DNA from: Trichaptum fuscoviolaceum
Lineage: Eukaryota > Basidiomycota > Agaricomycetes > Hymenochaetales > Trichaptaceae
Direction: 5' to 3'
Assembly: GCA_910574455.1 (NCBI GenBank)
Contig: CAJSYZ010000001.1
Location: forward strand, 3,207,424 to 3,271,423
Length of the DNA: 64,000 nt
Made by a program: the position numbers and the translations under genes. Position 1 is the stretch's first letter; every line of letters starts with the position of its first letter. Of this stretch, positions 52,689-64,000 are shown one piece after another. Under the pieces are notes generated by a model. It was not told the origin of the DNA. It did no database searches and saw only the letters and a list, made by a program, of their open reading frames with translations.

Positions 52689-54980
52689 GAGGGACCGTGA
52701 AACGTAAGTAACCACTTGCGGGCGGGTGGCCAGTGGGAGGCAGGGGACGTAACCTGGAATGGAGGGGACATTGAAGACGTCATCTCCCTCAGGGTTAGTA
52801 AGTGATGGTTGGGTACCAATTTTGTACCAGGGTGGTTCCTGGATAAGCAATATGTGTGGGGGACGGGGGTTGTCAGCAAGGAGAGGAAAGAGAGAATGAA
52901 TTGCTGCTAATGAGTGGGCAGCATTCCACTGAAGGACACGGATTGTGTCAGTCATTCTCCTTGCTCCATGGTGTCATTGGGCAAATCAGAGTCTGAATCG
53001 GACTCATCATCGTTTGGTGAGGGTGCATACTTACGCCTCTGAGGGCACTTCACAGCTGTGGATCTATGGGGGCCCTGGCAGTTAGCGCAGAGACGGGGGT
53101 GGGAGCACGGGGTGCCAGCTGGGACAGCTTCCTGGGCGCAGGTTGGGCACTTCGAGCGGTGGTACTTAGTGGCATGTGGACCGGCGCAATACGCACATGT
53201 GATAGGGGCCTTGCAGCCCCTGCTGGAGTGACCAAGCGCCTGGCATCTGTCGCATTGAGAGAAGCCTGGGCGCATTGGTGGAATGGATAGGCGGAGCCGG
53301 AGTCCGAAGAGCCACACGGTCGGCTTTTTGAGGAGCTTCGCGCGTATTTCTCCTTTCTCTCTGTCTGCAAAGGTGAATATAACCGGGCAAATCTTGAGAT
53401 TCTCTTTCTCAAGTGCATCTGATTGTGCTGTGTAGTGGGGGGGACAATGTACTGGAGGTTGCTAAGGATGGGATTGCTGTTAAACTCGGCCAGCAGATCC
53501 TCCTGAGTGTATGTCGTCCGCTGACCCTTAGGAAGAGTAGTGTCCCTAGTGGGGACCATGGAAATCCTCAGGGTGGAGCACGGACGGACCCGGGTTGCAG
53601 TGAGTACCGGCGGCACTTGCATGGTACCCGTGTAGCAAATGGGAGCCAAGTGAGCACACAGGGCACCCGCATGGCTATCAAGAGCGCTTTCGACCGCCAT
53701 GCCCTCAGTAGAGCCTGTGCGGTTAGTAAACGTGCATATGATGCGGCCTTTAGTGTTGAAAACCGCAGATCACACCAGAAGACGCTTTGTGGTGGACAGC
53801 TCAGCAAAGAAATTATGTACCGCTGTTATAAGGGCGGCGCCAGACTTGCGCTTAGCTGCTGGGATGTAGGGGTTAGCTGTAAACACCAAGGTCGGCTCCT
53901 TGGCATACACCTTGGGTGGTGGGGGTGAAGGACGTCCCGAGGAGGGCGCCTTCTTGGGAGTGGTCCTGCCCGTGGCCTTGGGGGCTGGGGTGGTAGTAAC
54001 AGGGGGTGCTGGGGCAGCAGCAGCTGCCACCTGAGCGTAGGTGAGTGGGACTGGGGCCGGGGCTACCTGGGGGGGTGGCGGCGGGTTGATGCGAGGGGGG
54101 CAAGGTGGAGGCCGGTCGAGTAGAGTCTGCACCTGTCTGGAGAGGGTACCAACATCACTATTCAACTTACTGATGCCTGCACTCTGTTTCTTCAGAGCGT
54201 TGACTTCCTTGAGTAGCTGCGAGAGAACCTGGTTTGTAGTAGGTGTTTTCTTGCTGGATGTTGTCTTGGTGTTAGGAGTGGGGGGAGATACAAATGGTGG
54301 TGGTAGTGGGACGCCGGTTTCGGCATGGTGAAGTTGGAAAGCAGCTGCTGCATGTTCAACATACTGCTTGACATCGGGATTAGCATCCTTCCCATCCACA
54401 AGGGTTGCCAGCATTGTGTAGGTTGCTGCATACAGTCCACCTAGTGTGTTGGCATTCAACATCATTTGCTCGTGGGGGGTCTTGCTCAGGTCTGCAAAGT
54501 TGGCCGTGAGCTGGTCAGAGAGGGTGTCCCAGAGCTGATGCATGCCATGTATTAGCACCATCTCATGTTCCGGAACGGAATCAGTGGGGGGAGCAGGGCG
54601 CCCCGGTAGTGGGGACAGGACAGAGGCCGTCCGCTTCTCACCCGCACACAGTGTTGCTGGTAAGGACAATGGCATAGCAGCATCAGAGCTGGGTGGGAGT
54701 GGTGAGGAGGGTGGTAGTGAGTCAAGTTCCCTTTGTCTGAGCTGTACAGGCAAGCCCAGAGCTGAGGGGATGGGGGTGGCGGTCGATGCCGTTGCCGGGG
54801 TAACGACGGTGATGGAGGGGGGTTGGCCAGTGGCGGCAGCAGCAGCAGAGGCTGACAACCGCCCAGGTTTGGCCACGATAGCGGGTTTCTTAGATGTGTG
54901 GCTGTCTGACATGCCTCACCGATGGGAGCGGGGGGGCTCGACCAAATCGGGAAGGTAGTGGTTAGAGGTCAAGAAGGATG
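52689..54980 (-). mobile_element. LINE copy A, 5' segment (minus sense), at the host boundary
   Basis: Begins abruptly inside the endonuclease domain next to the poly(A) of copy B and ends at the LINE 5' terminus 54980, beyond which host PPR sequence starts. Matches ~10863-13153 over ~2.29 kb with some divergence and a few indels. Confidence 0.85.
52952..54912 (-). pseudogene. LINE copy A ORF1, degraded
   Basis: Same protein as 11124-13085, starting at ATG 54912 (MSDSHTSKKP). Broken by a TGA at about 53770, where the intact copy has CGG, and by a one-base loss near 53440 in a C run (PPHYTAQ context). C-terminal knuckles CDRCQALGHSSRGC and CANCQGPHRST are still readable. The ORF2 start overlaps its stop as ATGA (52952-52955), after which only the first ~90 endonuclease residues remain. 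Confidence 0.88.
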
Positions 54981-56210
54981 ACGATGACTTGTTGCAAATC
55001 CTTGTCACACTTGCACAGAATCATTGTCTTGTAGGTGCAAACATTGGGCGTAATCTGACAAGTAAGCATGTCATTGTACGCCTCCAGCATGACAGTAATT
55101 GGTTGTCCAAGTGCACAAGATGAGAGGAGCAAGCCAAGGGCCATGTTACGACCGTCGGGAATTGTAGCGGGAAACAGTTTCGGGAAACTGGAATTCGCGA
55201 CAAGAACCCGCGTTCGGGAATCTGGATTCGCGACTGGGAACGAGCGTGGGAATTCAGGCGGGAAACGCGCGGGATTCTATCCAGGCGCGTCGCGGGATTC
55301 TCAAGGCCAGCTAGGACTCTTCACTGCTTCGAACGTCAAGTAAGCGGATCCCTAAGGAAGCACTCCACAAGTAAGTATTGCGCAACTAACTACACAGGAG
55401 AAAAGAGAGAGATCGCACCTAAGGAAGCACTCCACAAGAGGTCAAAAGTGGGGTGCTCCTTACAATGCCTACAGCTATTTATCTACTTCGTAAAGACTGT
55501 ATAGTTAATCTACGCTAAGTGTCCTTGCGCAATGCGCACCTATCTACTACAAACGATACATGCTACGACCGCACTGCTAGGCATGTCTATCCCGTCTTTC
55601 CAGATGGCTACGGCCTGTCCGTGGACGTCAGCGTCCGGTCCGGGGCCGCGACTAGCCAGACTAGGTATGCCAGACTGTTGCAGGTCGTCACCTTGAGGTA
55701 CTAACGGATTAATGAGCGTATGTTGATAAGTGAATGTACGTGTGCCGTGGCGGGTCGTCGTAAATGAGTGTGTGTATGCGTGCATGGTTGCCGGGACGGT
55801 GGTGCGGGATAAGTCACGTGAGCATGGGATCGTGCGATTCGGGAATGAGGTTTCGCGCGGGGAATCCAATGGCGGGATTCTCCCCGCGGGTTTGTCTGCT
55901 CATGTCGGGATCCTTGGCGGGAAAGTGCGGGAAATGAGAAAAGGAGCCCGGGATCTCGACAGGCCATGTTAGATTTGCACACATTCGGGGAAGGATGGGA
56001 CATGCATAGGTTCATCACCTCTGCAAGAGTGCGTGCTGGATCATGTGTTTTCTGGGTTGCCTCAAGCTTCTCAAAGACCGAGACATTGACGGTTTCGCCA
56101 TCATTGTCAATAATGTCCTCAGCAGCAGGCCGTGCTGGTGAGAACAATGTTTGCGGGGCGCTGGGTCTGCTGCTAAGCCAGGTGCGAAGGCAGAGTCAAT
56201 GGGTATGATT
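54981..56210 (-). pseudogene. PPR-like host gene fragment, disrupted by LINE and solo LTR
   Basis: Excluding the solo LTR at 55144-55961, the minus strand reads one continuous frame across the empty site: LFSPARPAAEDIIDNDG, EKLEATQKTHDPARTLAEV, then SNMALGLLLSSCALGQPI, then EAYNDMLTCQITPNVCTYKT and KCDKDLQQVI, stopping at the LINE 5' end (54980). The second half fits a pentatricopeptide pattern (YNDML..ITPNV.TY.TMI), a helix-hairpin RNA-binding repeat usual in mitochondrial proteins. Positions such as VCTY, where VRTY is common, may be decayed CpGs. The 5' end and the rest of the repeats were not located, so this is a remnant. Confidence 0.55.
55144..55961 (+). mobile_element. Solo gypsy-2 LTR in the PPR-like gene
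   Basis: 818 bp, TGTTACGACCG...CTCGACA, duplication ggcca at 55139-55143 and 55962-55966. Excision restores the PPR frame SNMA-LGLLL. Confidence 0.95.
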
Positions 56211-57212
56211 GGTTGAGGTGCCGATTCAAGCGATTAAAGAGATTCAAGCACAGATGCTGCTGATGAAGCCGTAGACGGACCTTTAGGAAGTGTTCTACTT
56301 TACTTAGCTACTCTTTCTTTTCAGTCGGTGGAATCTCTTCAGCTACTTCCATATTTCCACGTAGCTTTGCACTCTAATACTCAATGAAATGCACGGACAA
56401 GGAGTAGCCGGATGTCTTTATCGGCAAGATAGATGCAATTGTGAACAGGGATGTAGCTCAGCAGGTACCTTGGGCTACCAAAACATGTTAGTGTGAAGAA
56501 GTTGAGGATGAAGAGAGGAGACTTGCTTATTGAAATGTGTTGCGGCCTGTGTTTTGACTTCTGATCAAGTAGTTCAGCCGCTTGGCATGTACATGAGGCA
56601 GTTGCCAATCGACTTTGAGTTCTTGACAATGAAATGTTACTTACTAGTCTTTACTGTATTAGTCATGTTATCTACGTAAGTTACCAAATAAGGCAGGTTC
56701 TGCTACTAGTAGTAAGGTACCCGAGCTATGCTCAGATTTCACTATGTGGTGTCTTAGAAAAGAAGACACAGAAAGAAGAGAGATCTAGACCTTAGCAACT
56801 GGTAGGCACGTGAATGCAAACTTTTTGCTTTTGAGAAGCATAACATTTAGCCCGCTAGAACCCTCATCACCCAAGGGTGTTTGGGAATACTACCCTCCAT
56901 AGGAGGGGGCAAAGTGAGCTTCAGAGGTGAGCACCGCTCCAAGCTCACTTTTGACCTTTACTCACTGCTGATGATCACCCATGTCATATTTGACTTGAGT
57001 AATTGTTCATATAGTGAGCTTCATTTCTACTGGTAGCAGTGCCCGGTTCTCTCTTCAGTTTCCAACTCTTACGTCAAACTGTGTTCAACTCTCCTCTCTA
57101 TATCTATTAGGCTCCGCAGTCTTGTCCGTAAGTTTGTGTTAGCTTAATGAAGCTAATGTTTCTTCTTTTATTAGAGCCACCCTTTGGTTGTCCGACTTAA
57201 CAGTCGGTTTCC
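56211..57212. other. Host intergenic DNA
   Basis: No supported gene. A short inverted pair, GTGAGCTT...AAGCTCAC (~56917-56950), hints at another small palindromic repeat but no ends were defined. Confidence 0.4.
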
Positions 57213-58010
57213 GTGTTTAATAGTTAAAAAGGTAATCCGTGAGAAAAAAAGTCAGACTTGCTTCATTTAAGGGAAACAGCTGTCTGAAACAGCCTTTTGA
57301 GCCAGCCTTGCTATGCTGCAGTGACACGACTTTGTCACACAGTTTATCTGTCTACTTTGATGTCAGAAAGGCTGTCTTAATGGGCTGTCACACACTGTGT
57401 CAGCCACTCTGTCTCATTGTGAGTCAGACACACGTAACAGCATAACTGTCTTCTTTGACTGACTCGCAGTCAGACACCCGTGTTAGTCACTTCAGCTGAC
57501 TTTATTAGAAACAACAAGGCTACCTTTACTGCCTGTCTTTCTTGCAGATAGTCTGTACAGACAGCCCAGCTGTTTCACTTTCAGACAGCAGTAGTCTGCT
57601 TATTGCTCTGCTCAGTGCTCCACTCAATGGCCCACTCTTAACAATTGAAACAGCTGGGCTGTCTGTACAGACTATCTGCAAGAAAGACAGGCAGTAAAGG
57701 TAGCCTTGTTGTTTCTAATAAAGTCAGCTGAAGTGACTAACACGGGTGTCTGACTGCAAGTCAGTCAAAGAAGACAGTTATGCTGTTACGTGTGTCTGAC
57801 TCACAATGAGACAGAGTGGCTGACACAGTGTGTGACAGCCCATTAAGACAGCCTTTCTGACATCAAAGTAGACAGATAAACTGTGTGACAAAGTCGTGTC
57901 ACTGCAGCATAGCAAGGCTGGCTCAAAAGGCTGTTTCAGACAGCTGTTTCCCTTAAATGAAGCAAGTCTGACTTTCTTTCTCACGGGTTACCTTTTTAAC
58001 TATTAAACAC
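57213..58010. mobile_element. Foldback/MITE-like palindromic element
   Basis: 798 bp made of two near-identical inverted arms of ~365 bp around a ~65-bp loop (about 57582-57646). Outer ends read GTGTTTAATAGTTAAAAAGG on both strands. The same 68-codon frame therefore appears once per strand (57239-57445 plus, 57778-57984 minus); it is a mirror artefact, not a gene. TA or TTAA could be the duplicated target, since both lie inside the palindrome. Confidence 0.8.
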
Positions 58011-58983
58011 CTAATCTGGCTCCAATACCTGTCACACACAATAACAGACTTCTAAAGAAGGGACACAGCTTCACATGCCCTGTCTTCACTTCAGACAGCC
58101 ATCTATGTTTGCAGTGTCAATGCCTTTCATACTGTTTGTGCTCTTGAATTGCAAGCACGCAACAAAATTGGCATATGGAAGTACCCTTGTTGCCGTGCTC
58201 CTCCGTGAGTTTCAAATTTGGCACATGGTCAGAGGAGATCAACCAACAAGCCTGACCACTGTTGGAACACTGTCTACCCGCAAAGGAGTGTGCTTTATTG
58301 TGGAGCTTTTTAGCTCACTGTAAGCACTGTTGTCCGGGCACAGGTGCACAAGCACTGGCAAAGCATGCTGCAGTCAAGGACCAGCAGTGTCCGGAGGGCT
58401 TTGTCTGCAGTAGCCCAGTAGTATCATGCCTACCTAAAAAATGATTTTCTTACAGTATCTACTTTGTTTGGAAGACTGTAGAACGCTAGTAGAAGCTAAC
58501 ATAATAACATCTTATTTCCTCTGTTGCTTGGCCTGGTCTTGTGTAATTACAATTTCATGTTGTGTATTCAGTAAGATAGAGTTAGTACCCTCAGAGGGCC
58601 TTAGTATTCACTAGAACCATGGTGATAGGGACAGGATTGCCACACTGCAAGTCAATGAGCAAATGAAGTCAACAACATAAGTCCAGGACAGCTTCTCCCA
58701 CAAGATTCTGCCAGCCACATTTTGCTACACTCTTTCTGGATTGTCAACAACCAACGGTAGCATGCGGGAGCGCAAAAATGAGTCGTCGGACCTCCTTCAA
58801 AGTCCGCCCAGTTAATAATCTAGTATATATTCATGCGGATGCAACAATCAAGAAATTTATGGCCAAATAGAGATAGCTTGTCCGACAAAATAGAGTGAGG
58901 ATAAAAGGCCTCTAACACGGTTCTGAAGGACATCAGGTCTGAATAATGCATCTCAATATATGTAAGTATGTTTCACAACATTA
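58011..58983. other. Host intergenic DNA 3' of the RecQ gene
   Basis: No convincing gene or RNA. Two short open frames (58075-58323, 58262-58444) overlap in different frames without recognisable motifs. Confidence 0.4.
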
Positions 58984-61900
58984 TCACGTACCCGTAGGTC
59001 TGACGTCTTCAAGAGCTCGCATAGCATCTGTTGTCAAAATGTCCTCTTCGCTCGTCCCAAGGTCACATGCTATCTGCCCTCCACTGTCAGGAATCGGGAT
59101 TGAGCAGCTAATACTCTAACATACCTGTACACGAAGCGCATTGAGGTCGCCTTCTTTCAACGTCGATATAAGGAGTCATTTGGGCTCTGTGTAACTGATA
59201 GGAAAAAGAAATGCAATTGTGTTACCTACCTTCATCTCGGTACAGCTCCATAGGTCGTTCGTGTTCAAAAGGTCTTCCGTTGTCGTCGGCTTGTACGGAC
59301 ATAGAAAGAGACTGAACACGATTCGGCTTACGCTTCCGCGGGGGCAACTTCGGAGCCTTTGTGTTGTCAACCTTGAATCGCATGAGAATTCGCTCACGGC
59401 CGGCGAGGAAAGCGTCCGCTTGGGGACTGATCTATACGAAAACAATAAATGAGCAGTGATTCCTTAAATGTTCGTACGGACGAAATCAGTTTCACCTGCA
59501 GATATAGTGTATTCCACCCTTGGTGATTTTGTACTGAATACTCTTTGAGTACCTTTAGGTCGTTGATGAGGTGATCAAATAACCGCTCTATTTTGTCGCG
59601 CCCTAAGTCGCGACCTGATCCGAAAAGGGGCAAAGAGTCGTGTCGCTTTCCCCTGATTTCTTTCAGATTACTCCCCCGAAATACGTTCATGCAGTGGTTC
59701 CTCGTTACACGTTCTCCTGTGTTAATCAGTGACTGGATTAGCCTGACCGCATTCTTCGCTATGTCTGTCATGTCTTCCACAACGACTTCGGAAGATATAG
59801 AGCAGTTGTTGCAGCGTTTCCTGCAATTCGTGGGACTAAAGTTCTGTCCGAAGAAACGTAGCAGTTGTACCCGCCTGCAATCCACAGAGTTTTGGCAATA
59901 TTGCACGACTCGATGCACACTTTCCTCTTGGCGCTTCTTTTCTTCCAAGCTCGTCTTCTCCCCATCCTGAATGAGTTTGAAGAGAATTTTTGTGTCTCCG
60001 TAGGAGTAATCTAAGTAAGCAGTTTGATAACAGATTCAACTACCCAAGAGACGAACGACATACACATGATACACACCGCAGGCTTTCCGTCTCGTCCGGC
60101 TCGTCCAGTCTCCTGGTAATAGCTTTGCAGATCCATAAAGTTTAGTTTGCTTGTGTCTGTAAGTTTGAATGACCACTGCTCACCCGTCTAGAGACATGGG
60201 AAGCGAATGATGAATAACATAACGGACTAAGAAGAACCCAGATAAGCATATAAGTTTGAGAATACAATGTTCAAATACCATCTGGTTTATCTATACCCAT
60301 GCCAAACGCAATCTTTGAAAACAATCGGTTCAGTGTAACCCTGGGAAAGGGAGGATTTCTCACCGTAGCCACAATTATTTCGCATTCTCCTTTCTGCCAG
60401 GCAATTTGGGCCCTTGCTTTATCCTCGGGAGTCATTTGCGCATGGTAATGACGCGCTCTGAGTTGGTGATCGTCCCTTAGTTCCCGAGCCACCTCCTCGC
60501 ACTTGTTTCGGCTGAGACAGTATATGATACCAGTATCTCGAGGGTAATGTCTTTTTATGAACGAAGCTATGTCCGAAAGGACTGTTCTCTTTTTTGGGCG
60601 AACATCATAAAAGAGATTGGGCCTGTTGAAAGATTGGGACAAAAGGACGCAACCCTTGATTCGAAGTCTGTCAATAACATCCATCATCACTTGCTCGTTT
60701 GCTGTAGCAGTGAGAGCCATGATTGGTACATTGGGGTATTCGGTTCGAAGTCGATCAAGGTCTTTATACTAGAATCACATTAGAATGGAATTCTAAACGC
60801 CAGGCTGATTAGAGAAGGAAACAGGGCTTACAGCGTCCCGGAAATCTCTCCCCCAAGTCGATACACAATGTGCCTCGTCAACTACGAACCGAGCCAGCTC
60901 ACGCGAGGTGTAGAGTCTCTTCAATATAGCCTGCATATCCATGCTGTGTTGCAGTTTTTCAGGCGTCACATATACGAGTCTTGGTTTAGGTCCAGTTCCC
61001 GTCAGTCTACTTCTAGTCTCTCGATTGATCTCTGTGCCCTGGTCTGAGTTGAACAGAACAGCGTCAATTCCTCGAGCGCGCAAGTGGTGCACTTGGTCAA
61101 TCATCAACGCTATGAGCGGGGAGATAACAAAAGTGACTCCATTCGTTTCACCTCCATGGCAGACAGCGGGTACCTGATAGCAGAGGGATTTCCCCCCTCC
61201 TGTAGGCATAAGGACAAAAACGTCCTTTCCCTCCATGGTTGCATTGATTGCCTCCAGCTGGTTTGGCCGAAACTTGTCCAGACCAAATGTGCTTTTTAGG
61301 ACATTGACAATTTCCATGTAGTACTTGGAAGCAGAAAGGGAAGCGACATCGGCGTTGTCCAAAGGTTTCGCCGGCTGCACATCTTGAAGTTCTTCACCCA
61401 ACGAAGGAGGTTCGTACATGTTAACTGTTGCAGCGCCATGGTCTAAATGCCTCTCTTCCTCGTCGTCGAGGACACCAGATTCAATATTGTGTACCGAGGC
61501 CCATAACTCATCATCACTCAGAGAAATAGAGAATGCATTGCTCTCAAAGCCAACCGCGAAGTTCCCTCGGTCTGGGTCTTCGCGTCTTGTAGGAATATAC
61601 TCTGACCCAGTTTCGTTGGCATAACTGTACCTTTCACGCCAATCCAAAGCAGAAGTCAGAACACCCTATATTGTTCAGGAATCTGTGAGCTTTGTTCGTG
61701 CGTTTGTAGCCTGACACGTACAACTTTTCCAGAGGTTGTCTCTACTTCCGGGTTGGTGGAGGTGGCTACAAGTAGTCCAGGATTATTAGGTTTCTCTCGG
61801 ATTGCTATTTCAGACTGAATTGCAGTGATACGAGCATGTATAAGTTGCCTTGACACAAGTTAGACAGGTAGCAGCTTTCACAAGAGAATGGAACGGCCCA

Positions 61901-62668
61901 CAGATAGCAATCCAACAGGACAATATCAACATCGGACTCTTCTCCATCGTGACCAGAAGACGTGATCTCTTCCATAGTCCGGCCTTCAAGCATCTGATCC
62001 ACAAGGAGGAGCTTTCTAAGATGATCCAAACTTCTCTGAAGGGGAATGAGTGATGTGTATAGAGATGACGTCCTGGACGTACTGTACGAAGTCCACTTGA
62101 GACATGTTTATTTTCGACGTTCTGCTCACCCTGAATGCAATGTTTTGTAAATGACGCTACAATACAAAGCAAAGAACCAACACCATACCTCACGAAGTAT
62201 AGCATATGCCTGGTGATTCCCTGTGACCATGTGCGAGGTCTCGTGAAAGACTCTGTGTTCTGCGATATCTTTTCCAACCATAGTCCCTAATGCTTTGTTC
62301 TCCTTGTTTTCGTCTTTCCGTGCAACTTTCGTTCGTTTCGAGCGACATTTTGCACCTGGAGAGCTCTCTACTAGTTCTGAGGAGGTTCTCTTCAAGGAGA
62401 TCGGCTCCAATAGAATGGACGTGTCTGAACTGGCCGAAGCAGAGCGGACCAACGCGGATGAAACTAAGGAATGGGTTTTAACATCGCCCTGCTTCAAGTT
62501 AAAGCCCGGAGTAGAGAATGATGGCAGAGGTTGCGAAGGTTTATGTGGTATTCCACTTCCCTTGGCGAAGGCTTTCGAAATGCGAGCAAGTTACTTCAGA
62601 GAAACGTAGATGAATGAAGTCACAAACTTACGTGCACGATCCCTCGAAGTTTCCTTATTTCCTCCCAT
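58984..62668 (-). CDS. RecQ-family DNA helicase, 14 exons, 985 aa
   Basis: Exons: 62632-62668, 62189-62571, 62083-62130, 61902-62035, 61663-61848, 60832-61624, 60364-60768, 60279-60312, 60184-60226, 60064-60122, 59496-60010, 59230-59431, 59125-59153 and 58984-59073; 2,958 nt, in frame throughout. Introns are 38-76 bp. ATG 62668 (MGGNKETSRD) is the only start giving correct phase at the first junction. The N-terminal ~370 residues are low complexity. Helicase core: FRPNQLEAI, Walker A TGGGKSLCYQ (Lys ~408), DEAHCVSTWGRDFR, ALTATA, GMGIDKPDVRYVIHHSLP, QETGRAGRDG. Zinc-binding YCQNSVDC...NCRKRCNNC and an RQC winged helix follow. No HRDC domain is seen. It unwinds DNA 3'-5' in recombination and repair. 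Exons 4-5 donor sites are least certain. Confidence 0.88.
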
Positions 62669-63270
62669 TTTTGATGGCTTGAACTTTGAAGACTTAAGAT
62701 ACAAAGGATGTCAGCGTACTATGTATAGTCGGTTGATTTTTGCACATGCCTTTTGCAAGAGTTCGTTCTTGCCCCCATCACTTCCATTCCCGTCAGTCTG
62801 ATGTCGTCGACGGACTGCGTCTAGATTGTTTCTTGGTGTAGAATTCGACATCGACACAGAGAACGCACTCAAGAATAGGTGAGCATGTGTTCGTGAGTGA
62901 TACAGCTTTCAGTGGTGGTAGTTGCAGTGCAAATCGCATAGCCACAATCGTGGGCTTAAGGCCAAGTTGGTGGCACACGTCGTTGTGTAACGACGCGTCA
63001 GTCACATGACCGCGACCCAGCCTGAACTCCTGAACCTTATGTATCATACATACTTAAGATACGGTCGCGCAATATCTTTACACTTAACTATTACTACTAC
63101 ACAACACAGCCTAGTCTCAATCCTGGACCTCGATATTTGCTACGGAAAACAAATGCTTGAACTGCGTATCGCAGCTGAATGACTGAACGCACCAACGTTA
63201 GCCTCTGATCGAAATCAATCACGGTGTAATGAGAGCTCTTGGATATAGTTAATAAGTGATCTTGTTGGTC
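62669..63270. other. Spacer between ING and RecQ genes, likely RecQ promoter
   Basis: About 600 bp between two minus-strand genes. A minus-strand open frame at 62793-63047 has no motif and I do not call it. No clear TATA box. Confidence 0.4.
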
Positions 63271-64000
63271 TTATCGCCTTCGGTTCCCCCCTGACGGTGT
63301 TCTCTGCTTGCAATCATTGCAGTACCATTTGCCCTTGGGTGCTTCCGTCAATCCGGCGCAGTGCAGATGGAACTTCATAGAGAAAATTAGCGTCTGGAGT
63401 AGCTGAAGTACACTCATTCTTACCCATTCACGAGGGCAATCGTCAGAGTCGCACCCAATCATCTTTTAATGTTGTAAATTGCCATCAAATCATCGTTGAA
63501 CTAGAACTAGACAGATAAACATGCATACCTCTCCCCATGAAACTTGGTTGCAATAGCAATAGCGAGGTTCATGAGGGTCGATGGGCATATCCGCAGTTGG
63601 AAGACCATTGAGTGGCGTGGCCGTAAGTTGTTGGTTAACACCGAAAATCAAAGGGTAATCTGGACGTGCGACACCATAGGGACCGGGCTTCATGGAGTGG
63701 AAATGTCGTGGGCCGTCATCGTCTCCCAGGTCTGAGCCTAGTTTTCGTGTTCGTGTCCGACGTTTGGGCCCAGGCGTATGCGACGGCCATCGAGGGCGGT
63801 TCGTGTCTAAAAACGGAGTGTCCTCTGCATCGTTATACATATCATTTGAAAGCGCGATAGGAGTTGTCGCGTTCATAATCGGCAGGACTTCTGGATGAAC
63901 CCTCGTCCGACCCTCAAAAGAATACGGCGCACGGCGAGGTTCAAATTTGCGAGACATTTGCTCCTTGATAGCACGATCCAGTATTCGTGCATGTCGATCA
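63271..64000 (-). CDS. ING-family PHD-finger protein, 3' part (5' end beyond window)
   Basis: Three exons seen: 63529-64000 (continues off the window), 63424-63462 and 63271-63372, introns 66 and 51 bp. The spliced C-terminus is a classical ING PHD finger, C4HC3: RYCYCNQVSWGE, then MIGCDSDDCPREW, then FHLHCAGLTEAPKGKWYCND and CKQRT, ending in a basic tail and TAA 63271. Upstream, RHARILDRAIKEQ fits the end of the N-terminal ING helical domain. ING/Yng proteins read H3K4me3 and anchor histone acetyltransferase or deacetylase complexes in the nucleus. The middle is Pro/Arg-rich and poorly conserved. The paralog type cannot be told without the N-terminus. Confidence 0.88.

Noticed and set aside
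10863..54980. 2.29-kb direct repeat as a segmental duplication or giant site duplication
   Set aside because: Junctions coincide with a LINE poly(A) tail and the LINE 5' end, which fits an insertion mechanism better.
56381..56629. 82-codon minus-strand frame
   Set aside because: No motif or neighbouring splice structure; composition looks intergenic.
62793..63047. 84-codon minus-strand frame upstream of RecQ
   Set aside because: No motif, no splice link to either neighbour, and it occupies the probable RecQ promoter.

Overview
The window comes from a fungus, most likely an agaricomycete basidiomycete. The host genes have many short introns (47-76 bp) with canonical GT..AG ends and CTAAC-like branch sites. 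The transposons are typical fungal families: chromodomain Ty3/gypsy, Ty1/copia and a Tad-like LINE with RNase H. Most inactivating changes are CpG to TpG/CpA, as expected from methylated repeats. No bacterial, viral or organellar features were seen.

Layout. Positions 1-54980 are one deep nest of transposons. LINE copy A lies on the minus strand, with its 5' end at 54980 inside a PPR-like host gene. LINE copy B (plus-sense 3' part 13154-13217 and 51121-52688) sits in A, and LINE copy C (1921-2642 and 8967-9790) sits further left. C was hit by an almost pristine chromovirus, gypsy-1 (2643-8966, site duplication gctgg). B was hit by a huge element, gypsy-3 (13218-51120, site duplication gagga). 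Inside gypsy-3 are a gag-only copia-type element (16446-17955), a full copia element (19219-27646), a solo LTR called LTR-4 (28733-43574) and a solo gypsy-2 LTR (44637-45420). The copia element holds a 3.6-kb TIR transposon (20859-24440) carrying an Hsp70 fragment and a spliced small gene. LTR-4 holds a second chromovirus, gypsy-2 (28797-42282). Gypsy-2 holds a 6.8-kb element with 1.7-kb inverted arms (32703-39474), which in turn holds a palindromic MITE (38342-39031). That is seven levels of insertion, most proven by short target-site duplications.

Right of the nest is host DNA. It holds PPR-gene remains split by another solo gypsy-2 LTR (55144-55961), a foldback repeat (57213-58010), a complete 14-exon RecQ helicase gene (58984-62668, minus, 985 aa) and the 3' part of an ING-family PHD-finger gene (63271-64000, minus).

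How the parts work. Gypsy-1 looks competent: gag and pol are joined by a GGGTTTT slippery heptamer, the LTRs differ at 2 of 576 bases, and an 11-nt primer site complements its own LTR (Tf1-type self-priming). Gypsy-2 shows the same arrangement with a compensatory base change. Gypsy-3 carries a 4-exon antisense gene of unknown function between pol and its 3' LTR. The LINE-into-LINE junctions suggest twin priming on homologous target sequence. All coordinates, splice sites and repeat comparisons were read by eye; no searches were run.
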